From positions 124,001 through 188,000 of the forward strand of contig NZ_JAJDJU010000002.1 of NCBI RefSeq assembly GCF_020567705.1: a stretch of 64,000 nucleotides of DNA. The letters are read 5' to 3'. This document shows, one piece after another, positions 33,097 through 42,942 of the stretch. Each line of letters begins with the position of its first letter. Positions within the stretch are counted from its first letter, which is position 1. The position numbers were made by a program, and so were the translations under genes. Under the pieces are notes generated by a model that saw only the letters and a list, made by a program, of their open reading frames with translations, was not told where the DNA came from and searched no databases. The DNA comes from Acidocella sp. KAb 2-4 (GTDB taxonomy: Bacteria; Pseudomonadota; Alphaproteobacteria; Acetobacterales; Acetobacteraceae).

Positions 33097-33806
33097 CCGC
33101 CTGGCGGCTTGAGGTTTTCGACGAGCTCGGCTCCACCTCCGATCTCTGCGCCGAGCGCGCGAGGGCGGGGGCGGCAGCCGGGCTCGCCGTTTTGGCCCTG
33201 CGGCAGACCGCCGGGCGCGGCTCGCGCGGGCGCGTTTGGCAGGCGCCGGCGGGTAATCTCAACTTATCCGTTCTGCTCCGCCCGGCGCGGCCCTTGGCCG
33301 AGGCCGGGATGTTCTCGCTGCTCACCGGCCTTGCCGTGGCCGAGGCGCTGGAGCGTTTCTTCGCTCCTCCCGCCACGCTGAAATGGCCCAATGACGTGCT
33401 GATCGGCGGTGCCAAGCTGGCCGGGGTGCTGATCGACGCCGCGCCGCTGGCCGGGCGGCTGGACTGGCTGGTCATCGGCATCGGCATGAATCTGCGCGCC
33501 GCGCCCGAAATCGCCGGGCGGCGCACCACCTCGCTCGCCGCGCATGGGGTGGATGTCGCCCCGCAACCCATGGCCGAGGCGGTGCTGGACCGCCTCGCCG
33601 CTTGGCAGGAGGCGCCATCAGCCGCCATCATCGCCGCATGGCTGGAACGCGGCCACCCCCCCGGCACCGCGCTGCGCATCCAGACGGGCGGGCAGGTGCT
33701 GGAAGGCGCCTTCGCCGGCCTCTCCCCACGCGGCGAATTGCTGTTGCGCAGCAAAGATCGTATCGACACCATCAACACCGGCGAAGTCTTGCTCGGGCAG
33801 GCATAA
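33093..33806 (+). CDS. birA: Biotin--[acetyl-CoA-carboxylase] ligase
   Basis: Biotin protein ligase of 237 residues. It activates biotin with ATP and attaches it to the biotin carboxyl carrier protein. It is the short type without the N-terminal helix-turn-helix, so it is not a repressor. The GRGSRG loop is at residues 41-46, KWPNDVLIGGAKLAGVLI holds the catalytic lysines, and GIGMNL follows. It starts with TTG overlapping the nuoN stop. Linkage of nuoN, birA, coaX and rnj is common in alphaproteobacteria. Confidence 0.94.
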   Translation: MTAWRLEVFDELGSTSDLCAERARAGAAAGLAVLALRQTAGRGSRGRVWQAPAGNLNLSVLLRPARPLAEAGMFSLLTGLAVAEALERFFAPPATLKWPNDVLIGGAKLAGVLIDAAPLAGRLDWLVIGIGMNLRAAPEIAGRRTTSLAAHGVDVAPQPMAEAVLDRLAAWQEAPSAAIIAAWLERGHPPGTALRIQTGGQVLEGAFAGLSPRGELLLRSKDRIDTINTGEVLLGQA

Positions 33807-33818
33807 GGGGACAGTGGG

Positions 33819-34628
33819 ATGCTTCTGGTGATCGATGCCGGTAACACGAATATCGTGTTCGCGGTGCATGACGGCACGGAATGGCGTGGCACTTGGCGGC
33901 TGGCGACCTCGGCGCAGCGCACCTCGGATGAATACGGCGTCTGGCTGCAAGCGCTGCTCACGCGCATCGGCGTGGAAATCGACCAGATCGACCGTGCCGT
34001 GATCGGCACCGTGGTCCCTGCCGCGCTCTACCATCTGCGCCGGCTATGCCGCGAATGGTTTTCCGTGGAGCCACTGGTGGCGCGTGCGCCGCTGGATTGG
34101 GGGTTTGAGATCCGCACCGACAACCCCGAGGCCGTGGGCGCCGACCGCCTGCTCAACGCCCTCGCTGCGCATCATTACTATCGCGGCCCGCTGGTGGTGG
34201 TTGATTTCGGCACCGCCACCACCTTCGACGTGGTGGACCGCGACGGCGCCTATCTTGGCGGCGCGATCTCGCCGGGCATCAACCTCTCCATCGAGGCGCT
34301 GCACCAGGCGGCGGCGCGGCTGCCGCGCATCGGCATTGGCCGCCCGCATGTGGTGATCGGGCGCGACACCGTGCCCGCCATGCAATCGGGCATTTATTGG
34401 GGCTATATCGGACTCATTGAGGGGCTGCTGGCGCGCATCGAGGTGGAATATGGCGAGAAGCTGAAGGCGATCGCCACCGGCGGCCTGGCGCCGCTCTTCG
34501 CCGAGGGCACCACTAAATTCAGGGCCATCGCGCCCGACCTCACGCTCGACGGGCTGCGCCTGCTGAGCGAGCGCAACAAGGCACCGCCTTTGCCGCGCGA
34601 CCGCGCGCGGTTTATGGACAGCGACTAA
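33819..34628 (+). CDS. coaX: Type III pantothenate kinase
   Basis: ASKHA-fold kinase of 269 residues, the first step of coenzyme A synthesis from pantothenate. The phosphate-binding DAGNTN motif is at residues 6-11, and the second nucleotide segment reads [23 protein letters not shown] with the catalytic region [10 protein letters not shown] before it. Type III enzymes use a monovalent cation and are not inhibited by CoA. It starts 12 bp after birA. Confidence 0.95.
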   Translation: MLLVIDAGNTNIVFAVHDGTEWRGTWRLATSAQRTSDEYGVWLQALLTRIGVEIDQIDRAVIGTVVPAALYHLRRLCREWFSVEPLVARAPLDWGFEIRTDNPEAVGADRLLNALAAHHYYRGPLVVVDFGTATTFDVVDRDGAYLGGAISPGINLSIEALHQAAARLPRIGIGRPHVVIGRDTVPAMQSGIYWGYIGLIEGLLARIEVEYGEKLKAIATGGLAPLFAEGTTKFRAIAPDLTLDGLRLLSERNKAPPLPRDRARFMDSD

Positions 34629-34651
34629 CAAGACGAATTCAGGAGCAGAGG

Positions 34652-36346
34652 ATGGCAAAGGCCGCCGGCAAACCCCAGGCGCAGGACCTGGGCGGCGCGG
34701 AAGGCGCTTTCATTTTCGTGCCGCTCGGCGGCACGGGTGAAATCGGGATGAATTTCAACCTCTATGGCTGCGACGGCGCCTGGCTGGCGGTGGATTGCGG
34801 CATGGGGTTCTCCGGGCCGGAGACGCCCGAGGCGGAGATCCTGCTGCCCGACCCCGCCTTCATCGCCGGACAGCACGACGCGCTGCTCGGGCTCGTGATC
34901 ACGCACGCGCATGAGGACCATATCGGCGGCATCGCCCGGCTCTGGCCACAGCTCCGCTGCCCGGTTTACGCCACGCCCTTCACCGCCGCGCTGATCCGGC
35001 GCAAGCTGGCCGAGGCGGGTATCGGGCGCGAGTTGAAGCTGCATATCGTGCCTTGCGGCGGCAGCTTCGCGCTTGGCCCGTTCAGCCTGCGCTATTTCGG
35101 CTTCACCCATTCCACGCCCGAGGCGCAGGGCCTGGCCATCACCACCAGCTATGGCACCGTATTCCACACCGGCGACTGGAAGCTCGACCCCGCCCCAGTG
35201 GTCGGCCCCGTCACCGACGAGGCGGCCCTGCGCGCGCTGGGCGATGCCGGGGTGCTGGCGATGGTCTCCGACTCCACCAATGCCACGGTGGAGGGGCATT
35301 CCGGCTCCGAGCTGGATGTGAAGAAGAGCCTGGAGGCGCTGATCATGGACCTGCCGGGGCGGGTCGCGGTCACCTGCTTCGCCAGCAACATCGCGCGCCT
35401 GTCCAGTGTTATCGCCGCGGGCGAGGCGGCGGGGCGGCATGTCGCGCTGGTCGGGCGCAGCCTCTCCACCTATGTCGCCGCCGCGCAGGAGGCGGGGTAT
35501 TTGCAGGACGTGCCGGATTTCGTGCCGGAGGAGGAGATCGGCTCCATACCCGACGATAATTTGCTGCTGCTGGTTACCGGCAGCCAGGGCGAGCCGCGCT
35601 CGGCGCTGGCGCGCATTGCGCATGATTCGCACCGCTACGCCGTGCTGGGCGAGGGCGACACGCTGATCTTCTCCTCGCGCGTGATTCCGGGCAACGAGCT
35701 GGCCGTGCGCAAGGTGCGCGATGCGCTGGCCCGGCGCGGGGTGAACATCATCACTGAGGCCGAGGAATTCACCCATGTCTCCGGCCATCCGGCGCGCGAC
35801 GAGCTGCGCCGGCTCTACGCGCTGCTGCGGCCGAAACATATCATCCCCACCCATGGCGAGTGGCGGCATCTCTCGGCCCAGGCCGAGTTGGCCCGGGAGA
35901 CGGGCATCCCCACCGTGCTGGTTGAGGATGGCGATGTGCTGCAATTCGCCCCCGGCCAGCCGCGCGTGGTCGATTCCGTGCCCACCGGCCGGCTGGCCGT
36001 TGATGGCGACCGCCTCCTGCCGCTCAAGGGCAGCGTGCTCGCCGCCCGCCGGCGGCTGCTGTTTAACGGCGTCGTCATCGGTAGCTTCGCGGTGGACGCC
36101 AAGGGCCGCGTACTGGGCACGCCGCGCATTTCCGGCCCCGGCCTGCTCGATGAGGCGGACGGCAAGGCCCGGCTCGCCTATGAGGCGGAGTTCCTCGACG
36201 AGTTGAACGCGCTGCCGCAGGGGCTGCGCCGCGACGAGACCGCCTTCACCGACGCCGCCCGCGCCGCGTTGCGCCGGATCACCGGCAAACGCCTGGGTAA
36301 GCGCCCGCTGGTCGAGGTGCATATTCTAAGGTTGGATAATACTTAG
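34652..36346 (+). CDS. rnj: Ribonuclease J
   Basis: Metallo-beta-lactamase/beta-CASP ribonuclease of 564 residues, a 5'-3' exonuclease and endonuclease in RNA maturation and decay. The zinc motif HAHEDH is at residues 85-90, SDSTNATVEGHSGSE is the beta-CASP start, and PTHGEWRH holds the distal metal/phosphate residues. An AGGAG lies upstream of the ATG. It is the last gene of the nuo-birA-coaX-rnj run; a 246-bp noncoding interval follows. Confidence 0.94.
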   Translation: MAKAAGKPQAQDLGGAEGAFIFVPLGGTGEIGMNFNLYGCDGAWLAVDCGMGFSGPETPEAEILLPDPAFIAGQHDALLGLVITHAHEDHIGGIARLWPQLRCPVYATPFTAALIRRKLAEAGIGRELKLHIVPCGGSFALGPFSLRYFGFTHSTPEAQGLAITTSYGTVFHTGDWKLDPAPVVGPVTDEAALRALGDAGVLAMVSDSTNATVEGHSGSELDVKKSLEALIMDLPGRVAVTCFASNIARLSSVIAAGEAAGRHVALVGRSLSTYVAAAQEAGYLQDVPDFVPEEEIGSIPDDNLLLLVTGSQGEPRSALARIAHDSHRYAVLGEGDTLIFSSRVIPGNELAVRKVRDALARRGVNIITEAEEFTHVSGHPARDELRRLYALLRPKHIIPTHGEWRHLSAQAELARETGIPTVLVEDGDVLQFAPGQPRVVDSVPTGRLAVDGDRLLPLKGSVLAARRRLLFNGVVIGSFAVDAKGRVLGTPRISGPGLLDEADGKARLAYEAEFLDELNALPQGLRRDETAFTDAARAALRRITGKRLGKRPLVEVHILRLDNT

Positions 36347-36592
36347 GCTGAAAATAACACTTTTTCATCATGTTCGATTAAATAAACGCCAAAACTTGCA
36401 AAGATGCCGAAAAAATACGCTAAAAACTAAGCAATTTTTCTGGACGGCGCGGATTTGTGCGGTGCATTATAAACACATGGATGGGGGCGTTTCCCATCCT
36501 GCCGTGTGACTGGCGTTTCCTCCCTGAACTTGGCCCGCCGCCCCCGCAAGGGCTGGCGGGCTTCTTTTGGTTTGGTTAGGACAGACGCACCG
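36347..36592. other. AT-rich intergenic leader between rnj and the acyltransferase
   Basis: The first 150 bp are strikingly A/T-rich compared with the flanking genes (runs of A and T and a TATAAA at 36468-36473). No frame worth calling is present. The right part carries the hairpin at 36533-36561. It probably holds the promoter of the acyltransferase, although I cannot point to a convincing -35. Confidence 0.6.
36533..36572 (+). terminator. Hairpin with T-rich tail in the acyltransferase leader
   Basis: GCCCGCC (36533-36539) pairs with GGCGGGC (36555-36561). An inner CCC-GCAA-GGG tetraloop hairpin sits inside, and TTCTTTTGG follows. It ends about 20 nt before the acyltransferase ATG and 190 nt after the rnj stop, so it may be a late rnj terminator or an attenuator. 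Confidence 0.45.
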
Positions 36593-37723
36593 ATGACCGC
36601 GAAACAGGAAATCACCGATCTGACGATCTGCCGGGCCGCCTTCGCCGCCTGGGTGTTCACCTATCATATCGACCTCTATCTCAATTTCTCGGCCTGGCTC
36701 GGTCCCTTCGCCGGCCTCATCCGGCGCGGCTATCTGGGGGTGGATGGGTTTTTCATTCTCTCCGGGCTGATCCTGGCGCGGGTGCATCCAGAGCTGGGCA
36801 GCCCCGCCCCTACGCGGTTCGATTTCATGCGCGCTCTCAACCCGGCCTTCAAAGCGCCGCCGCGCGCCCAGCTTGTGGCCTTCTGGGTGCGGCGCCTGGC
36901 CCGGCTCTATCCGGTGCATCTGGCGACGCTGCTAATTCTGCTGGGGCTGGTCGCGGCCGGGTTCGCGCTCGGCTGGGTGCCGCGCGATCCGGGCCGGTTT
37001 GGCCTGTCCGCGCTGCTGCAAAACCTGTTTCTGGTGCAGGGCTGGGGCGCCGCGACACAAGGGGCCTGGAATTACCCCTCCTGGTCGATCAGCACCGAAT
37101 GGGCGGGGTATCTGCTCTTTCCGCTGCTCTGGGCGGCGTTGAACTTCTTCGAGCCGATCGTCGCCGTCCAGGCGTCGATCATCTGTTTCACCGTCGTCGG
37201 TCTGGTATTTTTCGCGCATCATGACAGCCTCAACCTGACCTATACGCTGGGTCTGGTGCGCTTCTTCCCCGAGTTCATCGCCGGTATGGCCATGGTGCGC
37301 TTCGTGCCTCTCTGCGCCGACGTCCAGGCCGTGCGCCGCCTCGCCTTGGTCGCGGGGCTGGTGCTGAGCGTGGGGGGGGCGGCGCTGGGCGTGGATTTGC
37401 TCGCGGTGACCGGGCTTTGGGCGCTACTCTTTGCCTTGCTCATGCAGGCCGATACGGGCTGGCCGCCATTGCTGGGCGAGCGTGCGCTGCTGCGCCGGCT
37501 GGGGCTGCTCTCTTATTCGTTCTACATGAGCTTCGCGATCCCCGAGCTGGTGCTGTGCCAGCTCTTCCGCCGCGCCGGGTGGACGCCCGCCAGCCATGCG
37601 GCGGTTTTCGCCGCCGGGATGGTCGCGGGCACTTTTGTCCTGGCGATTCTGCTTTATACCGCCGTGGAACGCCCCTGCCGCCGCGCCGCCGAAAACTGGC
37701 TGGCGGCGCGGGTGCCTGTCTAG
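36593..37723 (+). CDS. Acyltransferase family 3 membrane protein
   Basis: Protein of 376 residues with about ten hydrophobic segments, of the acyltransferase-3 type (OafA/NodX class), which O-acetylate sugars of LPS, exopolysaccharide or other envelope molecules. Family features: [17 protein letters not shown] near the N-terminus with the conserved Arg and His, [27 protein letters not shown], and [19 protein letters not shown]. The ATG at 36593 is chosen because the in-frame upstream part runs through the hairpin region. It interrupts an otherwise housekeeping run (rnj, then proS), which suggests a later insertion. Acceptor unknown. Confidence 0.85.
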   Translation: MTAKQEITDLTICRAAFAAWVFTYHIDLYLNFSAWLGPFAGLIRRGYLGVDGFFILSGLILARVHPELGSPAPTRFDFMRALNPAFKAPPRAQLVAFWVRRLARLYPVHLATLLILLGLVAAGFALGWVPRDPGRFGLSALLQNLFLVQGWGAATQGAWNYPSWSISTEWAGYLLFPLLWAALNFFEPIVAVQASIICFTVVGLVFFAHHDSLNLTYTLGLVRFFPEFIAGMAMVRFVPLCADVQAVRRLALVAGLVLSVGGAALGVDLLAVTGLWALLFALLMQADTGWPPLLGERALLRRLGLLSYSFYMSFAIPELVLCQLFRRAGWTPASHAAVFAAGMVAGTFVLAILLYTAVERPCRRAAENWLAARVPV

Positions 37724-37752
37724 CCGATCACCCTCTTGCCCGAAGGTCCGCC

Positions 37753-39045
37753 ATGCGTCTGTCCCGCAGCCTGATCCCCACCCTTAAGGAAACCCCCGCC
37801 GAGGCGCAGATCGCCTCGCACCGGCTGATGCTGCGCACGGGCATGATCCGGCAGATGGCCTCCGGCATCTATGCCTGGCTGCCCACGGGGCTGAAGGTGA
37901 TGTCGAAGATCGCGCAGATCGTGCGCGAGGAGCAGGACGCCGCCGGGGCGCAGGAAGTGCTGATGCCGACCATCCAGAGCGCCGATCTCTGGCGCGAATC
38001 CGGCCGCTACGACGCTTATGGCAAGGAGATGCTGCGCATCACCGACCGCCATGAGCGCGAACTGCTCTACGGCCCGACCAACGAGGAGATGATCACCTCC
38101 ATCGTCAGGGATTCCACCAAGAGCTACCGCGACCTGCCGCGCCTGCCTTACCAGATCCAGTGGAAGTTCCGCGACGAGGTGCGCCCCCGCTTCGGCGTGC
38201 TGCGCGGGCGCGAATTCCTGATGAAGGACGCCTATTCCTTCGATCTCGACTACGAGGGCGCGGTGCGCGTCTACAAATCGATGATGCTCGCCTATATGCG
38301 CACCTTCCACCGCATCGGCGTCACCGCCATCCCGATGCGCGCCGATACCGGGCAGATCGGCGGTGATCTCAGCCATGAGTTCCACATCCTCGCCCCCACC
38401 GGCGAGTCCGGCGTGTTCTACGATGCCGCCTTCGAGGCGGGCGATCCGTTCGCCACCGACGACATCAACGGCTTCTACGAGCAGATGACGACGATCTACG
38501 CCGCCACCGACGAGAAGCACGACACCGCCGCCTGGGAGAAGATCCCCGCCGAGCGCCGCCGCGAGGGGCGCGGCATCGAGGTCGGCCAGATCTTCTATTT
38601 CGGCACCAAATATTCACAGGCGATGGATTTCACCGTCACCGGGCCGGACGGGCAGAAATTCTACCCCGAGATGGGCAGTTACGGCATTGGCGTGTCGCGC
38701 CTGGTCGGCGCCATCATCGAGGCCCGGCACGACGAGGCGGGGATCATCTGGCCGGATGCGATCGCCCCGTTCAAGGCCGCGATCCTCAATCTGCGCCAGG
38801 GCGACGCCGCCACTGATGGCCTGTGCGAGCAGCTTTACGCCGCGCTCGGGGCCGATGCGCTGTATGACGACCGCGACGAGCGCGCGGGCGCCAAATTCGC
38901 CGAGGCCGATCTGATGGGGCATCCGTGGCAGATGATCGTCGGCCCGCGCGGAGCCGCCGCCGGCATGGTGGAGCTGAAGCGCCGCGCCACCGGCGAGCGG
39001 CTGGAACTGCCCGTGGCCGAGGCTTTGGCCAAGGTGCGCGGCTAG
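37753..39045 (+). CDS. proS: Prolyl-tRNA synthetase, short type
   Basis: Class II aminoacyl-tRNA synthetase of 430 residues that charges tRNA-Pro. Catalytic segments: [31 protein letters not shown], motif 2 in [27 protein letters not shown] and motif 3 in [16 protein letters not shown]. The editing (INS) insertion of about 180 residues found in E. coli-type ProRS is absent, as is typical of alphaproteobacteria; C-terminal anticodon-binding domain present. The ATG at 37753 begins [15 protein letters not shown], matching the family. lolC starts at the last base of its stop. Confidence 0.96.
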   Translation: MRLSRSLIPTLKETPAEAQIASHRLMLRTGMIRQMASGIYAWLPTGLKVMSKIAQIVREEQDAAGAQEVLMPTIQSADLWRESGRYDAYGKEMLRITDRHERELLYGPTNEEMITSIVRDSTKSYRDLPRLPYQIQWKFRDEVRPRFGVLRGREFLMKDAYSFDLDYEGAVRVYKSMMLAYMRTFHRIGVTAIPMRADTGQIGGDLSHEFHILAPTGESGVFYDAAFEAGDPFATDDINGFYEQMTTIYAATDEKHDTAAWEKIPAERRREGRGIEVGQIFYFGTKYSQAMDFTVTGPDGQKFYPEMGSYGIGVSRLVGAIIEARHDEAGIIWPDAIAPFKAAILNLRQGDAATDGLCEQLYAALGADALYDDRDERAGAKFAEADLMGHPWQMIVGPRGAAAGMVELKRRATGERLELPVAEALAKVRG

Positions 39046-40295
39046 TGTTCAACGCCTTCGAGCGCAAGATCGCGGCGCGCTATCTGCGCGCCCGCCGGGG
39101 CGAGCGCTTCGTCTCCATCATCGCCATTTTCTCGCTCATCGGCATCGCCCTGGGCGTGGCCACGCTTATCATCGTGATGAGCGTGATGAATGGCTTCCGC
39201 CAGGAGCTGCTGTCGCAGATCCTTGGCCTCAACGGCGATATCGGCGTGTATGGCGCCGGCGCCCCGCTCACCGGTTACGACGCCATGGCCGCGCAGATCC
39301 GCGGCCTCAAGGGCGTCACCGGGGCCTTCCCGATCGTGCAGGGCGAAGTGCTGATGTCCGGCCCGCAGGGCGGGGCGACGGGCGGCATCGCGCGCGGCAT
39401 CACGCCCGAGGGGCTGGCGCAACTGCCCACGGTGTCGAACCATGTGGTCGCGGGCAGCCTCGCCGACCTCACCGGGGCGGACACCATCGCCATCGGTGGC
39501 AGCCTCGCCAGCCAGTTCGGGCTCGGCGTCGGCTCGCAGATCACGCTCATCCTACCGCAGGGCAAGGCCACGGTCATTGGCACCATTCCCTCCATCGAAT
39601 CCTTCCGGGTGGTGGCGATCTTCCAGACCGGCATGCAGCAATACGATTCCAGCTTCGTGTTCCTGCCCCTGCAGGCGGCGCAGACGCTGTTCCAGCAGCC
39701 CAACGCGGCGACGCAGATCCAGGTCTTCGTCACCGATCCCGACCATGACGACGCGGTCAAGCAGGCCATTGCCAACGCCTTCCCCACGCAGAGCCTGAAC
39801 ATCCAGGATTGGCGGCAAAACAACGATTCCTTCCTGGCCGCGGTGACGGTGGAGGGCAATGTGATGTTCCTGATCCTCACGCTGATCATCCTGGTCGCGG
39901 CGTTCAACGTGATCTCTTCGCTGATCATGATGGTGAAGGACAAGGCCAAGGACATCGCCATTTTGCGCACTATGGGGGCGTCCTCGGGCGCGGTGATGCG
40001 CATCTTCCTGATGTGCGGCGCCTCGGTCGGCGTGCTAGGCACGCTCATCGGCTTCGGCCTTGGCGTGACCTTCTGCGCCTATATCGACCAGATCCGCCAA
40101 TTCGTGCAGCGCCTGCTCGGAGTGAAGCTGTTCGACCCGACGATCTATTACCTCGAAGCCCTGCCCGCGAAGCTGAACTGGCATCAGGTGAGCGAGGTGC
40201 TGGTGATGTCGCTGCTGCTCTCGCTGCTCGCCACCATCTACCCGAGCTGGCGCGCCTCGCATATCGACCCGGTGGAGACCCTGCGCAGTGAGTAA
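39045..40295 (+). CDS. lolC: Lipoprotein-releasing ABC transporter permease (LolC/LolE family)
   Basis: Inner-membrane FtsX-type permease of 416 residues with one N-terminal and three C-terminal helices around a periplasmic domain. With LolD it extracts outer-membrane lipoproteins from the inner membrane. The N-terminal [48 protein letters not shown] signature is clear in several segments. The GTG start at 39045 shares one base with the proS stop. Only one LolC/E-type gene is present, so it probably works as a homodimer (LolF type). Confidence 0.93.
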   Translation: MFNAFERKIAARYLRARRGERFVSIIAIFSLIGIALGVATLIIVMSVMNGFRQELLSQILGLNGDIGVYGAGAPLTGYDAMAAQIRGLKGVTGAFPIVQGEVLMSGPQGGATGGIARGITPEGLAQLPTVSNHVVAGSLADLTGADTIAIGGSLASQFGLGVGSQITLILPQGKATVIGTIPSIESFRVVAIFQTGMQQYDSSFVFLPLQAAQTLFQQPNAATQIQVFVTDPDHDDAVKQAIANAFPTQSLNIQDWRQNNDSFLAAVTVEGNVMFLILTLIILVAAFNVISSLIMMVKDKAKDIAILRTMGASSGAVMRIFLMCGASVGVLGTLIGFGLGVTFCAYIDQIRQFVQRLLGVKLFDPTIYYLEALPAKLNWHQVSEVLVMSLLLSLLATIYPSWRASHIDPVETLRSE

Positions 40296-40962
40296 CGAAT
40301 TGCTCCGGCTGGAGGCGATCCAGCGCACCTACCGCACCGGCGCCGAGGCGCTCACCGTGCTCGACGGCGCCGCGCTCAGCGTTGCGCGCGGCGAGATCGT
40401 GGCCCTGGTCGCGCCCTCGGGCTCTGGTAAATCGACGCTGCTGCACCTCGCCGGGCTGCTGGAAAAGCCCGATGGCGGGCGCGTGGTGATCGACGGCGTG
40501 GATGCCGGCGCGCTTTCGGATGACGCGCGCACCGCGATCCGCCTGCGCAAGATCGGCTTCGTCTACCAGTTCCACCATTTGCTGGCGGAATTCACGGCGC
40601 TGGAAAATATCGCCATTCCGCAGATGATCGCGGGCGTGAAGCAGGCCGAGGCCAACCAGCGCGCCATGGAGTTGCTGACCAAATTCGGGCTGGCCGAGCG
40701 CGCGGCGCATCCGCCGGGCAAGCTCTCGGGCGGCGAGAAGCAGCGCGTGGCCATTGCCCGCGCCCTGGCCAACCGCCCGGCGCTGCTGCTGGCCGACGAG
40801 CCGACCGGGAATCTCGACGTCGCCACCTCCAACATCGTGTTCGAGGAATTGCTGCACATGGTGCGGGCCGAGCAGGTGGCGGCGGTGATCGCCACGCATA
40901 ACCCCGACCTCGCCGCGCGCATGGACCGGCAGGTGCATCTGCGCGACGGGCGGCTGGTGTAA
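40288..40962 (+). CDS. lolD: Lipoprotein-releasing ABC transporter ATPase LolD
   Basis: ABC ATPase of 224 residues partnering LolC. Walker [10 protein letters not shown] is at residues 42-50, the signature [15 protein letters not shown] near 150, and Walker [14 protein letters not shown] near 170. The GTG start overlaps lolC by 8 bp. It ends 7 bp from the convergent TAXI gene with no terminator between them. Confidence 0.95.
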   Translation: MSNELLRLEAIQRTYRTGAEALTVLDGAALSVARGEIVALVAPSGSGKSTLLHLAGLLEKPDGGRVVIDGVDAGALSDDARTAIRLRKIGFVYQFHHLLAEFTALENIAIPQMIAGVKQAEANQRAMELLTKFGLAERAAHPPGKLSGGEKQRVAIARALANRPALLLADEPTGNLDVATSNIVFEELLHMVRAEQVAAVIATHNPDLAARMDRQVHLRDGRLV

Positions 40963-40968
40963 CCGCCC

Positions 40969-41940
40969 TCAGGCCTCGACGAATTTTTCCGGCAGGCTGA
41001 CCCCGGCATGGCGCAGCGCCGCGGCGGCGCCGGGGTGGAAGGTGATTCCGGCATCGGTGACGCTGCTGGTGGCGGGCAGATGCGCCGGGCCATGGACCAC
41101 GGCGGCGAGCGCGGCGGCATGGCGCAGCGCCGCCTCGGTCACCGCCTTGGCGAGATCATGCGGCAGGCGGGCCGCGCCGATGGCGATGTTCATCGTGCCG
41201 ACGCTGCCCACCGCGATGCTCTGGCCGGGGAACAGCCCGGCCCTCAGCACCATCGGGGTCATGCCCGGCAGCACCCGCGCGACCTGTTCGGCCTCCGCCG
41301 CCGACATCCCGATCAGCGAGAATTGGTGCGTCATCGCCACATTGGCGATCGCCGGCACGGGCGGCGCGGCGATGAAGGCGCAGGCGGCGAGCTTGCCGTT
41401 GAGCATGTCGCGCACTTGCTGGATATAGCCGCCGGTGACCGTGGCCTTGGGTTGCACGCCCAGGCTGGCCAGAATGCCCGGCACCGTGGTGGCGCTGCTG
41501 CTGCCATCGGGGCCGACGCCGACCACCTGCCCGGCCAATTCCGCGAGGCTGACGAGGCCCGTCCCGCGCGGCGAGACGATCTGCAGGACCGAGGGGAAGG
41601 CGGGGAACAGCGCGCGGAAACTCTCGAATTTGGCGCCCGCCGTCCAGGCCGCGGTGCCGAACCGGGCCTGATGCGCCACCTCGACCGAGGCCAAGCCAAG
41701 CTGCGCCGCGCCCTGGTCGATGAGCAGGATATTGGCCGAGGAGCCGCCCGTGGCCTGATAGGCCATGCTCACCCCCGCCTGCGCCGCCGCAAACTCGCCC
41801 CAGGCCGGGCCGTAAAGCGCAAAATCGCCGCCCGGCGCGCCGGTGCCCATGAGCAGGGCGGTGGCGGCGGTATCGGCCAGGGCTGGCATCGCCGGCAGCG
41901 CAAGGCCAAGGCGCAGCAGGGTGCGGCGTGTCAGGTTCAC
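40969..41940 (-). CDS. TAXI family TRAP transporter solute-binding protein
   Basis: Exported binding protein of 323 residues. The N-terminus MNLTRRTLLRLGLALPAMPALA has a twin-arginine pair and a cleavage-like ALA, so Tat or Sec export is likely. The mature part begins with LLMGTGAPGGDFALYGPAWGEF, the TAXI signature, and continues with a G-S-S-A-N segment and a type II binding-protein fold. TAXI proteins deliver organic acids, often glutamate or other dicarboxylates, to a fused 4TM-12TM permease. No such permease is in the window. It is last in a minus-strand run starting at the TSCPD gene. Confidence 0.85.
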   Translation of the reverse strand: MNLTRRTLLRLGLALPAMPALADTAATALLMGTGAPGGDFALYGPAWGEFAAAQAGVSMAYQATGGSSANILLIDQGAAQLGLASVEVAHQARFGTAAWTAGAKFESFRALFPAFPSVLQIVSPRGTGLVSLAELAGQVVGVGPDGSSSATTVPGILASLGVQPKATVTGGYIQQVRDMLNGKLAACAFIAAPPVPAIANVAMTHQFSLIGMSAAEAEQVARVLPGMTPMVLRAGLFPGQSIAVGSVGTMNIAIGAARLPHDLAKAVTEAALRHAAALAAVVHGPAHLPATSSVTDAGITFHPGAAAALRHAGVSLPEKFVEA

Positions 41941-41985
41941 AGCGTTTCTCCGACCATAACGCCGGAGATCACCGCTCCCGGCCGG

Positions 41986-42936
41986 TTATGTCAAGCTGCG
42001 GCAGCGCTCCACGGCGGCGATAAGCGAGAGCCGCACCCCCGGTTCCAGCGCCGAATGCCCGGCATCGGGCACGATCGTCAGCCGTGCGCCGGGCCAGTGT
42101 TCGGCCAATTCGAAGGCTGATTGCGCCGGGCAGATCATGTCGTAGCGGCCCTGGATGATCTCGGCCGGAATGCCGTGCAGCCTGTGCATATGCGCGAGCA
42201 GCCCGCCCGGCGGCAGAAACAGCCCATGCCGGAAATAATGCGCCTCGATGCGGGCGAGGCCGATGGCCGAGCGGTCGCGCGCATAGGCGGCCACGGCCTC
42301 GAAGCTCGGCAGCAAGGTGGAGCAGGAGCCCTCATACAGGCTCCAGGCATGGGCGGCGGGTTCATGTACGGCCGGATCGGGGTCGCAAAGGCGGTTGAAG
42401 TACCCCTCCAGCAGGTCATGCCGCTCGGCCTCGGGCAGGAAATTGGCGAAGGCCGCATGCGCGTCGGGGAAGACGCGTTGCAGCCCGTAGAGAAACCATT
42501 CCACCTCGGCCGGGCGGCCGAGGAAGATGCCGCGCAGCACCGCGCCGCTCACCCGCGCGGGGTGCGCCTGGGCATAGGCCAGGGCCAGGGTGGAGCCCCA
42601 GGAGCCGCCGAACAGCAGCAGGCGGTCGATGCCGAGGAAATCGCGGAGCCGTTCGATATCGGCGACCAGATGCGGCGTGGTGTTGGCGGCCAGTCCGGCC
42701 AGCGGGCGTGAGCGTCCGGCCCCGCGCTGGTCGAAGATGATGATGCGCCAGAATTCCGGGTCGAAGAAGCGGCGATGCACCGTCCCTGCGCCCGCGCCCG
42801 GCCCGCCATGTAGAAACAGCACCGGCTTGCCGCGCGGGTTGCCGCATTGCTCCCAATACATCGCATGGCCGTTATCGAGCGGCAGATACCCGGTCTCAAA
42901 CGGTGAGATGTCGGGGAACAGATCGCCGCGCGGCAT
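41986..42936 (-). CDS. pip: Prolyl aminopeptidase
   Basis: Cytoplasmic alpha/beta-hydrolase (peptidase S33) of 316 residues that removes N-terminal proline. Oxyanion segment HGGPGAG at residues 43-49; nucleophile Ser112 in GGSWGS; Asp in QGRYDMICP; His in PDAGHSA near 293. The DQRGAGRS motif is typical of Pip. It lies 6 bp after the DegT gene on the same strand. Confidence 0.95.
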   Translation of the reverse strand: MPRGDLFPDISPFETGYLPLDNGHAMYWEQCGNPRGKPVLFLHGGPGAGAGTVHRRFFDPEFWRIIIFDQRGAGRSRPLAGLAANTTPHLVADIERLRDFLGIDRLLLFGGSWGSTLALAYAQAHPARVSGAVLRGIFLGRPAEVEWFLYGLQRVFPDAHAAFANFLPEAERHDLLEGYFNRLCDPDPAVHEPAAHAWSLYEGSCSTLLPSFEAVAAYARDRSAIGLARIEAHYFRHGLFLPPGGLLAHMHRLHGIPAEIIQGRYDMICPAQSAFELAEHWPGARLTIVPDAGHSALEPGVRLSLIAAVERCRSLT

Positions 42937-42942
42937 GGCGGC

